Below, piece by piece: positions 23,312 to 31,364 of a stretch of DNA of 64,000 nt; positions within the stretch are counted from its first letter, which is position 1, and every line of letters starts with the position of its first letter. Location of the stretch: contig NZ_MRUL01000001.1 of NCBI RefSeq assembly GCF_002006995.1, positions 248,001 through 312,000 on the forward strand, written 5' to 3'. Origin of the DNA: Izhakiella australiensis (GTDB taxonomy: Bacteria; Pseudomonadota; Gammaproteobacteria; Enterobacterales; Enterobacteriaceae). The notes under the pieces were generated by a model. The model worked only from the letters and a program-made list of their open reading frames with translations. It was not told the origin of the DNA and made no database searches. Made by a program: the position numbers and the translations under genes.

Positions 23312-23516
23312 GCTTTATCTGTCATTTTTAGGCAATAAAAAAATAATTATTTTTATTGATAATAATTTGCTGGCGAATGATTGGCTGGCAGGTAAATAAT
23401 TGCAAATCAGTTGAGTCGTCTCTGCCGGTGTGCTCTAATGCCCTGGTGTCAGGCTACCGAGGACAATTTTAATCCGCAACGACGAGAAGCAATACCGCGG
23501 ATATATTGGAAATATT

Positions 23517-23615
23517 ATGAACAAGGCGTTCAATTCATTCAGTATTACCGTAGTTGATTCAATTCCAATCCTTTCCTCTCCTTGCAGCGAGAAACTCTGG
23601 ACGGCCGCGCTTTAG
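23517..23615 (+). CDS. 32-codon upstream ORF in the mdtJI leader (MdtU-like)
   Basis: ATG at 23517 has GGA (23508-23510) 6 bp upstream and opens a 32-codon frame ending in TAG at 23613. The peptide begins MNKAFNSFSITVVDSIPILS and ends SEKLWTAAL. It lies 125 bp before mdtJ. E. coli has a regulatory upstream ORF of similar size, mdtU, whose translation is needed for spermidine-dependent mdtJI expression. Position and size match; I cannot align the peptides from memory. It may instead be a chance ORF. Confidence 0.5.
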   Translation: MNKAFNSFSITVVDSIPILSSPCSEKLWTAAL

Positions 23616-23697
23616 CCCACTCCTTCTGCGTATGCGTTACCTGTCGAGCCGTTATCTGCCGACCGGTAAGCTTTCACTAATACCTCTATTTTTTATT

Positions 23698-23721
23698 ACC
23701 TGATAAATAAGTCAGGTTTTC
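23698..23721 (+). promoter_or_regulatory. Short hairpin with T-tail in front of mdtJ
   Basis: ACCTGA (23698-23703) and TCAGGT (23712-23717) form a 6-bp stem followed by TTT, ending 10 bp before the AGGAGG site (23731-23736) of mdtJ. It could act as a weak attenuator or control access to the ribosome-binding site downstream of the upstream ORF. No sequestering of AGGAGG is obvious. Confidence 0.3.
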
Positions 23722-23740
23722 CTGGTATGCAGGAGGATAT

Positions 23741-24100
23741 ATGCGTTACTGGATATTATTAGGGCTGGCAATTTTTGCCGAAGTTATCGGAACCTTATGT
23801 TTGAAATGGGCAAATCATAATGAAAGCCCGGCAGGCTATGGTGTGATGATGGTGATGATTTCTCTGTCCTATATTTTGCTCACGTTTTCAGTGAAGAAAA
23901 TAGCGCTGGGTGTTGCTTATGCGATGTGGGAAGGGATTGGAATTGTGCTGATTACGCTATTTAGCGTTTGGTTATTTAAGGAAAGCTTGTCGCCGGCGAA
24001 AGTGATTGGCTTACTTACCTTGATAACCGGCATTGTGCTTATCAAGTTTGGTACCACCCGATCGGTAAAAGCAGAAGAGGTGCCACATGCAGCACGCTGA
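23741..24100 (+). CDS. mdtJ: Spermidine export protein MdtJ (SMR family)
   Basis: MdtJ and MdtI form a small-multidrug-resistance heterodimer that exports spermidine across the inner membrane. Four membrane helices fit in 119 residues. Helix 1 carries the essential membrane glutamate in [17 protein letters not shown] (Glu about 14), and [28 protein letters not shown] is close to E. coli MdtJ. It has a strong AGGAGG site 4 bp upstream and overlaps mdtI by 14 bases. In E. coli the pair lies elsewhere on the chromosome. Confidence 0.92.
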   Translation: MRYWILLGLAIFAEVIGTLCLKWANHNESPAGYGVMMVMISLSYILLTFSVKKIALGVAYAMWEGIGIVLITLFSVWLFKESLSPAKVIGLLTLITGIVLIKFGTTRSVKAEEVPHAAR

Positions 24101-24416
24101 TTGGGTTTCAATGGGCTGGCTGATGCTGGCCATCGTACTGGAGATTGCAGCGAACATTTCGCTAAAATACGCCGATGGTTTTCGCCGGCCGTTGTATGGA
24201 ATTATCTCTTTAGTTGGGGTGCTGGCCGCTTTTAGTGCTCTGGGGCAGGCGGTAAAAGAAATCGAACTGTCGGTGGCTTATGCTATCTGGGGTGGTTTTG
24301 GCATCGCGGCAACCGTGGCAGCAGGCTGGGTTTTATTTGGTCAGCGGTTGAATAAAAAAGGCTGGCTGGGTGTAGGCGTACTGCTGGCGGGAATGATCAT
24401 TCTCAAGCTGGCGTAG
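24087..24416 (+). CDS. mdtI: Spermidine export protein MdtI (SMR family)
   Basis: This is the partner subunit of MdtJ: 109 residues, four helices, with the conserved Glu in [19 protein letters not shown]. The segment [46 protein letters not shown] follows the E. coli MdtI pattern. Paired SMR subunits are usually inserted in opposite orientation, which fits the 14-base overlap and coupled translation. Confidence 0.92.
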   Translation: MQHADWVSMGWLMLAIVLEIAANISLKYADGFRRPLYGIISLVGVLAAFSALGQAVKEIELSVAYAIWGGFGIAATVAAGWVLFGQRLNKKGWLGVGVLLAGMIILKLA

Positions 24417-24458
24417 CGGCGTCGCCGCCAGCCAGTGCGGGAAAATCCCCCTCCCGAT

Positions 24459-25046
24459 TTACTTCACGCGGATAAAACTGCCGTCTGGCTGACGGGTAAA
24501 CAGCGCCGGGCCGTCATTGCCTTCCACGGTCAGCCCGGTAACCACGCCCTGCGCATCAATGCGCACTTTTACCGTCTGGCCGCGTTGCAAGTTACTCAAC
24601 GGTTTACCGTCGCCTTCGACCCGGGCCATCGCGAATACATCACTGACTTGTAGATTGTTATCGCGAAAAAGCTGTGCCAGGGTCTGTCCGTTGGCCACTT
24701 TGTAATCGTGCCAGCTGCCCTGTGCGTTATTTTCCGGCGGTGTATTATTTTCCGCCGGGACAGTTTGCGCAGGCGCGCTGTTATCGCTTTTAGGCGGTTG
24801 CTGCTCCCCATTATCAACCATATTGGCCTGCAGCGCGGCGTCATTATTGTGCTGTGCGGAGCTGGCAGGCGGCGCGTTAACCTGCTGCCGTGATGCCGGC
24901 GAAGGCCAAAGAAATGCAATCAATATCAGTGCAATGCCGGCAATGATGCCCCGGCGGTGTGCCAGCGGCAGCGGGTCCATCCAGCGCAGATCGGCGGGCA
25001 GCAGCCACAGCCGGTGAAACATTTCGGTCAGGCCTTTGCGGGGCAT
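24459..25046 (-). CDS. ytfB: OapA/YtfB family cell-division and surface protein
   Basis: This 195-residue protein has a cytoplasmic N-terminus with LRWMDPLPLAHRRGI, one membrane helix (about 35-52, IIAGIALILIAFLWP) and a Pro/Asn/Gln-rich periplasmic spacer. A C-terminal OapA domain (about 110-195) with a LysM-like YKVANGQTLAQLFRDNNL ends in LFTRQPDGSFIRVK. E. coli YtfB binds glycan strands and causes division defects when overproduced. The ATG at 25046 follows AGGAGG by 5 bp. Confidence 0.88.
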   Translation of the reverse strand: MPRKGLTEMFHRLWLLPADLRWMDPLPLAHRRGIIAGIALILIAFLWPSPASRQQVNAPPASSAQHNNDAALQANMVDNGEQQPPKSDNSAPAQTVPAENNTPPENNAQGSWHDYKVANGQTLAQLFRDNNLQVSDVFAMARVEGDGKPLSNLQRGQTVKVRIDAQGVVTGLTVEGNDGPALFTRQPDGSFIRVK

Positions 25047-25312
25047 GGCATCCTCCTGTTGGCATTGTTCACGCACATCTGTATGATTCCCGCTTTTTGT
25101 CGCCGGGTAAATGCGGGCGCTGGGTAGCGTTTTGCGCCGCCTGGCTACGCGTCTTACTTTTACCCTGAAACTTGATGGTCAACGTATTAAAATTTAGGAC
25201 ATTATTGTTTCCTTTTCTCTGCTAAATGTCATCTTTCGCTGCTGAGATTTTACGGCTGACTCACGCACTGTTATGCTTCGCCTTCGATTTGATTATTGAT
25301 AAAGGTAAATTC

Positions 25313-25933
25313 ATGACGACCCCTTCTTTTGACAGCACAGAAGCACAGGCAAGCTACGGTATCGGCTTACAAGTAGGACAGCAGCTGCTGGAGTCCGGAT
25401 TACAAGGGCTGCAGCCGGAAGCGCTGCTGGCCGGTTTACGTGATGCGCTTGAGGGAAATGCTCCGGCGGTGCCTGTCGATGTGGTCCATCGTGCATTGCG
25501 TGAAGTACATGAACGCGCTGATGCCGTGCGGCGTGAGCAGCAGCAGTCGATGGCGGCAGAAGGGCAGAAATTCCTTGAAGAAAATATCAAGCGCGAAGGC
25601 GTCAGCAGCACCGAGTCTGGCCTGCAGTTTAGCGTCATTACCCAGGGCGAAGGCCCAATCCCTTCGCGCCAGGACCGCGTTCGCGTTCACTATACTGGCA
25701 AGCTGATCGACGGCAGCGTATTTGACAGCTCGGTGGCGCGCGGCGAACCGGCCGAATTCCCGGTTAGCGGTGTGATTGCCGGCTGGATTGAGGCGCTGAC
25801 GCTGATGCCTGTTGGTTCAAAATGGCAGTTGGTGATCCCGCATAACCTCGCCTATGGCGAGCGCGGCGCCGGCGCTTCTATTCCGCCGTTCAGCACGCTG
25901 GTCTTTGAAGTCGAACTGCTGGAAATTCTGTAA
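25313..25933 (+). CDS. fklB: FKBP-type peptidyl-prolyl isomerase FklB (FKBP22)
   Basis: FklB catalyses cis-trans isomerisation of prolyl bonds. The 206-residue protein begins [25 protein letters not shown], an N-terminal dimerisation domain (about 1-95). The FKBP domain (about 115-206) shows [37 protein letters not shown] and [23 protein letters not shown]. The ATG at 25313 with AAAGG 7 bp upstream is chosen; the frame opens earlier (25226) without support. Confidence 0.95.
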   Translation: MTTPSFDSTEAQASYGIGLQVGQQLLESGLQGLQPEALLAGLRDALEGNAPAVPVDVVHRALREVHERADAVRREQQQSMAAEGQKFLEENIKREGVSSTESGLQFSVITQGEGPIPSRQDRVRVHYTGKLIDGSVFDSSVARGEPAEFPVSGVIAGWIEALTLMPVGSKWQLVIPHNLAYGERGAGASIPPFSTLVFEVELLEIL

Positions 25934-25946
25934 GATTCCCGCCAGT

Positions 25947-25970
25947 ACGGGCGACATTGCTGTCGCCCGT
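25947..25970. terminator. Hairpin between fklB and cpdB (convergent)
   Basis: ACGGGCGACA (25947-25956) and TGTCGCCCGT (25961-25970) form a perfect 10-bp stem with a TTGC loop in the 43-bp gap between two convergent genes. It probably serves as a bidirectional terminator. The T-runs on both sides are short. Confidence 0.6.
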
Positions 25971-25976
25971 TGATCG

Positions 25977-27917
25977 CTATTTCTGCAGGTTAACGCGATA
26001 AATCGCAAACCCTATTTCATCGTTTTCCAGTCGCTTCATCGGATACTGCGCATGGCTTTTGATAAAGGCGCTGGCTTTATCGCCGGGCGAGGTTTCAACG
26101 CGCACGTCGAGCTGTGTGTTGCTGTTAACCGGAGCCAGGCGCCAGTTACCATCAGCCTGAGGCTTAACTTCACCGTGCTGTTGGGTTTGCTGGCGAATAT
26201 AGTTAGCCAGCACCGAGCGATTTTCATCCGGTGAAGAGAAGGCGACATGCCCATCGCCGGTGCCGGCGAATTCTCCTCCCCAGGCGCGGTAATTATTGGT
26301 TGCCACCAGGAAAATCTGCTCCGGGTTTACCGCTTTACCTTCAAAGGTTAGCTGCTTGATACGCGAGGCGTTGGCGTTAATCAGCTTGCAGTGGCTGTCG
26401 TAGCGCGCGGGTTGGGTGACATCGATCTGATAGTTTACGCCGTCAATAACGTCGAAATTATAGGTCGGGAACTGCCAGTTAATTAGCGATTGAGGCTGGC
26501 TGCTGTCAGGATCGATGCGGTTAAATTGTACCGCCGCGCATTCCAGCCACTCCTTCAGCTCACGACCGCTGACTTTTAACGCCACCAGCGTATTGGGATA
26601 AAGGTAAAGATCGGCGGCGTTACGGAATGTCATCACCCCTTTTTCAACTTCGACATAGCCTGCGGGATCGTTTTTTCGTCCGCCGGCTTTAAAAGGCGCC
26701 GCAGCGGAAAGGACCGGATATTTTTCCAGATCCGGATCACCCTGAATGTAGTGTTTAACGTAGTCGCGCTGGGCATTGTTGACTATCTGCACCGTGGGAT
26801 CGTCCTGAATCAACGCCAGGTAGCTATACATTACGTCAGCTGACTTGCCGAGCGGTTGACTGACAAATTTACGCGTCGCATTGTGATCGTCCGCCATCAC
26901 TTTCACCAGCGCCGGATCTTCCGTTGCCAGCGATTTTTTGGCGATCGGATCGTAAATCGGCCGCGCCTGCGCTTTGCCGGAGGTTACCCGCCACTTGCCA
27001 TCGTTAAGCTCAAGTACCAGATCAACCACGCCAAGATGATCTCCCCACATGCCGGGCATAACCGCAGGCACGCCATTCAGCGTACCCTGAGTGATATCCG
27101 CGCCCTTAATGTCGGCAAATTCTTTGCCGGGAAACACTTTGTGCGCATGACCAAACATGATTGCATCAATGCCCGGCACCTGGCTGAGATAGTAAACGGA
27201 ATTTTCCGCCAGCGCATGCCACGGATCGCTTGATAATCCTGAGTGAGCAACGGCGATCACCACATCCGCACCGGCTGCCCGCATTTTTGGCACCCATTGC
27301 TTTGCGGTTTCAGTAATATCGTTGACCGTGACCCGTCCTTGCAGATTAGCCTTATCCCACACCATAATCTGCGGCGGCACGAAACCAATATAGCCGACCT
27401 TCAGCGCATGGGGTTGCCCCTGCCGATCTTTGACCTTCAGCGTTTCAATCAGATAGGGAGTGAACTTAGGCTTATTGCTGTGAGCGTCGATAATATTGGC
27501 GTTTATATAGGGAAAACGCGCCCCGGAGATGGCTTTTTGAAGGAAATCAAGGCCATAGTTGAATTCATGGTTGCCGAGGTTACCGACGTTGTAATGTAGC
27601 CGGTTCAATGCCTTATAAACCGGATGCGTCTCTCCCTGCTTTAATCCCCTGGCTGCCGCATAGTCGCCGAGCGGGCTGCCCTGGATGATATCACCGTTAT
27701 CCACCAGCACGCTGTTAGTCGCTTGCTTTCGTGCCTGCTCGATCAGCGTTGCAGTACGGACCAGACCGAATTTCTCACTGCCTTTGTCCTTGTAATAGTC
27801 AAAATCCATCATATTGCTATGCAGGTCGGTGGTTTCCAGAATGCGGAAATCAACTGTTGCGGCATGAACGGTTGCGCTGATTAGCAGTGCGGCCAGCGTT
27901 ATCCCTTGTTTAAACAT
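25977..27917 (-). CDS. cpdB: Periplasmic 2',3'-cyclic-nucleotide 2'-phosphodiesterase/3'-nucleotidase CpdB
   Basis: CpdB hydrolyses 2',3'-cyclic nucleotides and 3'-nucleotides in the periplasm so nucleosides can be taken up. A signal peptide (about 1-19, ending VHA) precedes the metallophosphatase domain with [41 protein letters not shown] and the metal-binding IAVAHSG and GHAHKVFPG. The C-terminal nucleotidase domain begins near residue 365. The 646 residues match E. coli (647). It ends convergently with fklB. Confidence 0.95.
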   Translation of the reverse strand: MFKQGITLAALLISATVHAATVDFRILETTDLHSNMMDFDYYKDKGSEKFGLVRTATLIEQARKQATNSVLVDNGDIIQGSPLGDYAAARGLKQGETHPVYKALNRLHYNVGNLGNHEFNYGLDFLQKAISGARFPYINANIIDAHSNKPKFTPYLIETLKVKDRQGQPHALKVGYIGFVPPQIMVWDKANLQGRVTVNDITETAKQWVPKMRAAGADVVIAVAHSGLSSDPWHALAENSVYYLSQVPGIDAIMFGHAHKVFPGKEFADIKGADITQGTLNGVPAVMPGMWGDHLGVVDLVLELNDGKWRVTSGKAQARPIYDPIAKKSLATEDPALVKVMADDHNATRKFVSQPLGKSADVMYSYLALIQDDPTVQIVNNAQRDYVKHYIQGDPDLEKYPVLSAAAPFKAGGRKNDPAGYVEVEKGVMTFRNAADLYLYPNTLVALKVSGRELKEWLECAAVQFNRIDPDSSQPQSLINWQFPTYNFDVIDGVNYQIDVTQPARYDSHCKLINANASRIKQLTFEGKAVNPEQIFLVATNNYRAWGGEFAGTGDGHVAFSSPDENRSVLANYIRQQTQQHGEVKPQADGNWRLAPVNSNTQLDVRVETSPGDKASAFIKSHAQYPMKRLENDEIGFAIYRVNLQK

Positions 27918-28422
27918 CAGGCTATCTCACGGTGGTTTTCAATATGTAATAAACATCGCAAAATACAGTGAAATTGTTACATGTATTCTTACGAAACTGT
28001 GAAGGCGATCGTGAATTTATCGCAGTTGATTGCTGGATTCAGGTGAGGCGATTGCCGTTCAGTATGAGGTTTTTCTGGTTTATCCCATTAGCGTCAAGCA
28101 AGCCAGCAGAAATTCGCTGCTCTGCCCTTCGCTATTGCGCGCCCGCTAGCGATATTTCCACCGGCCCCTGGCCCTGATGTATTCGCCTCCGGCGACCGAC
28201 GGGGGGATGAATCCAGCAGGGACACAATGCGGATAACTCAGCGCTGAACTCTGGAATTGGTAACCACAACGCCACCTCCAGCCACTATCGCCTTCAGGTT
28301 GCGCAATTAATATCACATAAGATGTTGCTATTAATAAAATGAAAGGTTAAAAATCATTCTGCAATATTTAGTAAAATATTTCGCTGACGTAACCTCTTCT
28401 TTAAATTTTTGGGAAAAAAATC
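27918..28422. other. 505-bp intergenic stretch with no recognised gene
   Basis: It contains the upstream region of cpdB (minus strand) and an AT-rich segment before the lipoprotein gene (about 28300-28420). The frame at 27968-28177 has no ribosome-binding site or recognisable product. A short palindrome-bearing 20-mer at 28181-28200 recurs at 29062-29081. A CRP-like half site TGTGA at 27998 lacks a matching second half. Confidence 0.5.
28181..28200. repeat. REP-like 20-mer, copy 1
   Basis: ATTCGCC-TC-CGGCGACCGAC shares 18 of 20 bases with 29062-29081, differing only in the two central bases. The core TCGCC/GGCGA is an inverted repeat that could fold into a small hairpin. The two copies flank the orphan lipoprotein gene. 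Confidence 0.4.
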
Positions 28423-28737
28423 ATGAAAAATAGGGTCCTTGTTATCTTATCCCTGCTTGTTTTGAGTGGATGCAGCACAATGTCTTCTAATGAAGCGATT
28501 CCTCCACTGCAGGCTGAAACGGCAAAAATGCTGGGGCTTGGTTCTTCTGATGAGATAACGGTTACAAACGTATCGGCCACCAATCCGGATACGCTGGGGT
28601 CTCAGATGTTGTCTTACCGTGCAACCACCGATAAAGGCCGTATTTTTGACTGTAAGTCCCAGATGATTCCAGGAATCCTTGGCCAGGAACCGGTCGTTAC
28701 CGTGCCAAAATGCACCCCGGTTACCGTGCATAAGTAA
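28423..28737 (+). CDS. Small orphan lipoprotein of unknown function
   Basis: This 104-residue protein has a clear lipoprotein signal (MKNRVLVILSLLVLSGC, lipobox LSGC, modified Cys17). The mature part of about 88 residues contains TAKMLGLGSSDEITVTNVSA and a possible disulphide pair in FDCKSQM and VPKCTP. I do not recognise the family; the pattern of a short lipoprotein with a GLxSSxEITVxNV segment recurs in enterobacterial hypothetical proteins. Residue 18 is Ser, so outer-membrane sorting is expected. It is isolated, between cpdB and cysQ. Confidence 0.72.
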   Translation: MKNRVLVILSLLVLSGCSTMSSNEAIPPLQAETAKMLGLGSSDEITVTNVSATNPDTLGSQMLSYRATTDKGRIFDCKSQMIPGILGQEPVVTVPKCTPVTVHK

Positions 28738-28834
28738 AAGTTTTTCCCGTCTGCATGCCAGGCGGGAAAAATGGTTATGCTCCATTAGCGGCGCAAAGTC
28801 AGCAGAAGTGGCCTTGCTGATTATGTCGTCGGTC

Positions 28835-29043
28835 AACAGATAACCTTGTTCTGCAGATGGCGATTCATCATTTTGCGGATGTTGATATTACCCTCTACAT
28901 ATCATCTGAACCCGTCCAATACAGGGAAAGCTCGTCCGAGTACGCCTGAATAATTAGAATCCCGCTATCGGTCTTACCCTGCATTTGATGTTACGTTTAT
29001 CCTGCTCAACCCGGTTATCAAGATATTTCCAGCGACGCCTGCC
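28835..29043 (-). pseudogene. Decayed 3' end of an IS6-family transposase
   Basis: Reading the minus strand from 29043, one frame gives RRRWKYLDNRVEQDKRNIKC, then RVRPIAGF, a stop, LFRRTRTSFPCIGRVQMICRG, a stop, and YQHPQNDESPSAEQGYLL. This follows the end of IS6/IS26-family DDE transposases (KYLNN-VEQDHR-IKRR-RPMLGFKSFRRA, MIRKGQ, SPAEQFY). Both stops are TAA and fall where the family has Lys and Gln, which single changes from AAA and CAA would explain. No 5' part or terminal repeats were found. Confidence 0.65.
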
Positions 29044-29061
29044 TCGATGTTCGTTTCAGCC

Positions 29062-29081
29062 ATTCGCCAGCGGCGACCGAC
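29062..29081. repeat. REP-like 20-mer, copy 2
   Basis: ATTCGCC-AG-CGGCGACCGAC is the second copy of the motif at 28181-28200, located just beyond the transposase remnant. The surrounding 500 bp (28738-29288) hold no intact gene. Confidence 0.4.
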
Positions 29082-29216
29082 AGTTTATTTGGCAGCTACA
29101 TGCGACAGAACCCTTTACGCTTGTGGTCCGGTGATGATTATGTTAATAAAATCAACAAATAAAAACGAATATTTACCGTCACGCCCCCACAGAAGCCAGG
29201 CGCGAACAGCGTGTAA

Positions 29217-29225
29217 TGCTATGAT
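29217..29225 (+). promoter_or_regulatory. Extended -10 promoter of cysQ
   Basis: TGCTATGAT is an extended -10 element (TGnTATAAT type) 64 bp before cysQ. No good -35 box is visible, as is normal for extended -10 promoters. Confidence 0.5.
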
Positions 29226-29288
29226 CATAGGTATTCGCGTACTGCAGCAGGTAAGGATGACGGAAACGCAATATTAACGAGGTGGAAT

Positions 29289-30032
29289 ATGTTAGAGCAG
29301 ATTTGCCAGCTGGCATACAAAGCAGGTGATGCCATTATGGAGGTCTATCAGGGGAACGCGCCGATGGCGGTCAGCCAGAAGTCTGACGATTCGCCGGTCA
29401 CCGCAGCAGACATCGCTGCCCATCGCGTGATTCTGGCGGGTCTGAACGCACTGACGCCCGACATTCCGGTATTATCTGAAGAGGCGCCCCCGGCCTGGGA
29501 AGTACGTCAGCACTGGCAGCAATACTGGTTGGTCGATCCACTGGATGGCACCAAAGAGTTTATCAAACGCAACGGTGAGTTTACGGTAAATATCGCGCTG
29601 ATTGAGGCGGGTAAACCGGTGATGGGCGTCGTCTATGCTCCGGCCTCCGGCGTGATGTATCTGGCAGCGCAGGGGAAAGCATGGAAAGAAGAGAAGGGAA
29701 GTCGCGCGCAGATACGCGTTTGCGACGCCGTTCCGCCTTTAGTGGTGGTTAGCCGCTCGCATCGCGATGATAAAGAACTGAACGAGTACCTCAAACAGCT
29801 TGGCGAACATCAGACCGTGTCGATTGGCTCATCGCTGAAGTTCTGTCTGGTCGCGGAAGGTAAAGCCCAGCTTTATCCGCGTTTCGGACCGACTAATATC
29901 TGGGATACCGGCGCCGGGCACGCAGTTGCCGTTGCGGCCGGCGCCCACGTTCACGACTGGACCGGGCAAACGCTGGATTACACGCCGCGTGAGTCGTTTC
30001 TCAATCCGGGCTTTCGCGTTTCACTATTCTGA
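29289..30032 (+). CDS. cysQ: 3'(2'),5'-bisphosphate nucleotidase CysQ
   Basis: CysQ removes the 3'-phosphate of PAP, the by-product of sulfate assimilation and of phosphopantetheine transfer. It belongs to the inositol-monophosphatase superfamily. Metal-site motifs are EEAP in [18 protein letters not shown] (about 82-91) and [15 protein letters not shown]. The length of 247 residues matches E. coli CysQ (246). ACGAGGTGG is the ribosome-binding site. Confidence 0.96.
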   Translation: MLEQICQLAYKAGDAIMEVYQGNAPMAVSQKSDDSPVTAADIAAHRVILAGLNALTPDIPVLSEEAPPAWEVRQHWQQYWLVDPLDGTKEFIKRNGEFTVNIALIEAGKPVMGVVYAPASGVMYLAAQGKAWKEEKGSRAQIRVCDAVPPLVVVSRSHRDDKELNEYLKQLGEHQTVSIGSSLKFCLVAEGKAQLYPRFGPTNIWDTGAGHAVAVAAGAHVHDWTGQTLDYTPRESFLNPGFRVSLF

Positions 30033-30051
30033 GCCGGTAGACCCCGGCTGA

Positions 30052-30076
30052 ACGGGCCATCGGGCGGCCCGTTTTA
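30052..30076. terminator. Terminator between cysQ and ytfJ (convergent)
   Basis: ACGGGCC (30052-30058) and GGCCCGT (30066-30072) form a 7-bp stem with TTTT directly after, 20 bp past the cysQ stop and 17 bp from the ytfJ stop. Confidence 0.7.
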
Positions 30077-30092
30077 CCCTGGATGGCGGTCT

Positions 30093-30653
30093 TTATTCCT
30101 TCAGTAAGGATTTAATCAGCACTATTACCTGATGCGTTTCATCCTGCGTCAGAGCGCCATCTTTTGCAAAGCGTACCCGTCCCTGCTTATCGAGTACCGC
30201 GATAGCCGAACCGCCGCTTTTCAGCTGCCAGGCTTTTTTGGCGACGCCGTTGCTATCAACAATAAACTGCGACCAGGGATACTGCTTTTTATTACTTTCA
30301 ATGCTGCTACGAACAAACATTCCGGTGCCGGGGATGGCGTCATCGGTGTTGACGATAGTGGTGGTCTGATAGCGATCGTGCGGAAAACTCGCCGCCTTTA
30401 TAGCTTCAACCAGTGCCGCATTCATCTCTTTCGCCGAGGAGCGGCCAGCAATGTGCTGAATGACGCGTACTTTTCCCGCCAGCCTGGCGCTGTTCCAGCT
30501 TTGGTAACTAAATTTATCTGCGGTAAGCATGAGCTCACCTTTGTCACTAATACCGATAGCCGGAACGCGCTGATCTTCAACGAGATTATGAGCAAAGGCT
30601 GTGAAAGGTAAGGCTAATGAGAGCAGCAGGGCAGGTAAATAAGTAATTTTCAT
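30093..30653 (-). CDS. ytfJ: Periplasmic thioredoxin-fold protein YtfJ
   Basis: YtfJ is a 186-residue exported protein with a signal peptide (about 1-22, ending AFA) and a YtfJ_HI0045 domain related to the thioredoxin fold. Visible features are NLVEDQRVPAIGISDKGEL, KVRVIQHIAGRSSAKEMN and a C-terminal AIAVLDKQGRVRFAKDGALTQ. The usual CxxC is absent, so a redox role is doubtful; its function is unknown. The ATG at 30653 follows AAAGGAAA. Confidence 0.88.
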   Translation of the reverse strand: MKITYLPALLLSLALPFTAFAHNLVEDQRVPAIGISDKGELMLTADKFSYQSWNSARLAGKVRVIQHIAGRSSAKEMNAALVEAIKAASFPHDRYQTTTIVNTDDAIPGTGMFVRSSIESNKKQYPWSQFIVDSNGVAKKAWQLKSGGSAIAVLDKQGRVRFAKDGALTQDETHQVIVLIKSLLKE

Positions 30654-30964
30654 AATATTTCCTTTCACAAAGTGATCCGACCAGATGTTCGTATTTTTGC
30701 AATAATAAACGTGAATACTGACTCTGTCGCGTCGACTTGTCGGCTTTGCGGCAATTAGCACAATTTTGCAACATCATATCGGTCTATACTGCTGACGCGG
30801 TGTCTCGCGAGAGATTCATCGGTAATGAAATGTAAAAACAGTAAATTTAATGGTTTTTCGGAACATTGGAAGTCCTGGATGTTCTATAGTTATGCTGCTT
30901 TCGTCTCCATGGTGCATACCAATTTGACTATGCCGGAGCGAGCTTGAATCTGGAGTAAGGCATA

Positions 30965-31168
30965 ATGAAAATATTTAAGAAATATAATCCACTGCAAATC
31001 GCTAAGTACGTAAAAACGTTGTTCCGCGGCCGCCTTTACATCCACAATGTCGGGGCTTTTGAGTTTGATAAAGGTAAAATCCTTATCCCGCGAGTAAAGG
31101 ACAAGCAGCACCTGTCTGTGATGTCGGAAATTAACCGTCAGGTTCTGCGGCTACAGCTGGAGTGTTAA
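30965..31168 (+). CDS. ytfK: Stringent-response modulator YtfK (DUF1107)
   Basis: This 67-residue protein matches E. coli YtfK over nearly its whole length ([53 protein letters not shown]). In E. coli, YtfK stimulates SpoT to make (p)ppGpp during phosphate and fatty-acid starvation. It stands alone, with GGAGTAAGG upstream. Confidence 0.93.
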   Translation: MKIFKKYNPLQIAKYVKTLFRGRLYIHNVGAFEFDKGKILIPRVKDKQHLSVMSEINRQVLRLQLEC

Positions 31169-31364
31169 CAACGCTTTAATATTCCCACCTGCACGCTTTA
31201 GTATTACCCGCACCCTCCGTTCTGTATCCTGGGCTGCAACAGCCCCGGATACATGAAACCTCAAGTGAACTTCCTCTGAAAACAGACAAACCAAAGGCAG
31301 GACCTCTGGCTCACGGGCGTTTGTAAGCCAGAAGCAGCAAAGGATGAAGGGTTTGGCGGTATTT

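Noticed and set aside
27998-28014. CRP-like site (TGTGA with 6-base spacer) in the cpdB upstream region
   Set aside because: The second half reads TCGTG rather than TCACA, so the match is too weak.
27968-28177. 69-codon frame upstream of the lipoprotein gene
   Set aside because: No ribosome-binding site, and its composition is unlike the surrounding genes.
29047-29277. 76-codon frame before cysQ
   Set aside because: It overlaps the second REP-like 20-mer, has no ribosome-binding site and no recognisable sequence. The cysQ promoter lies inside it.
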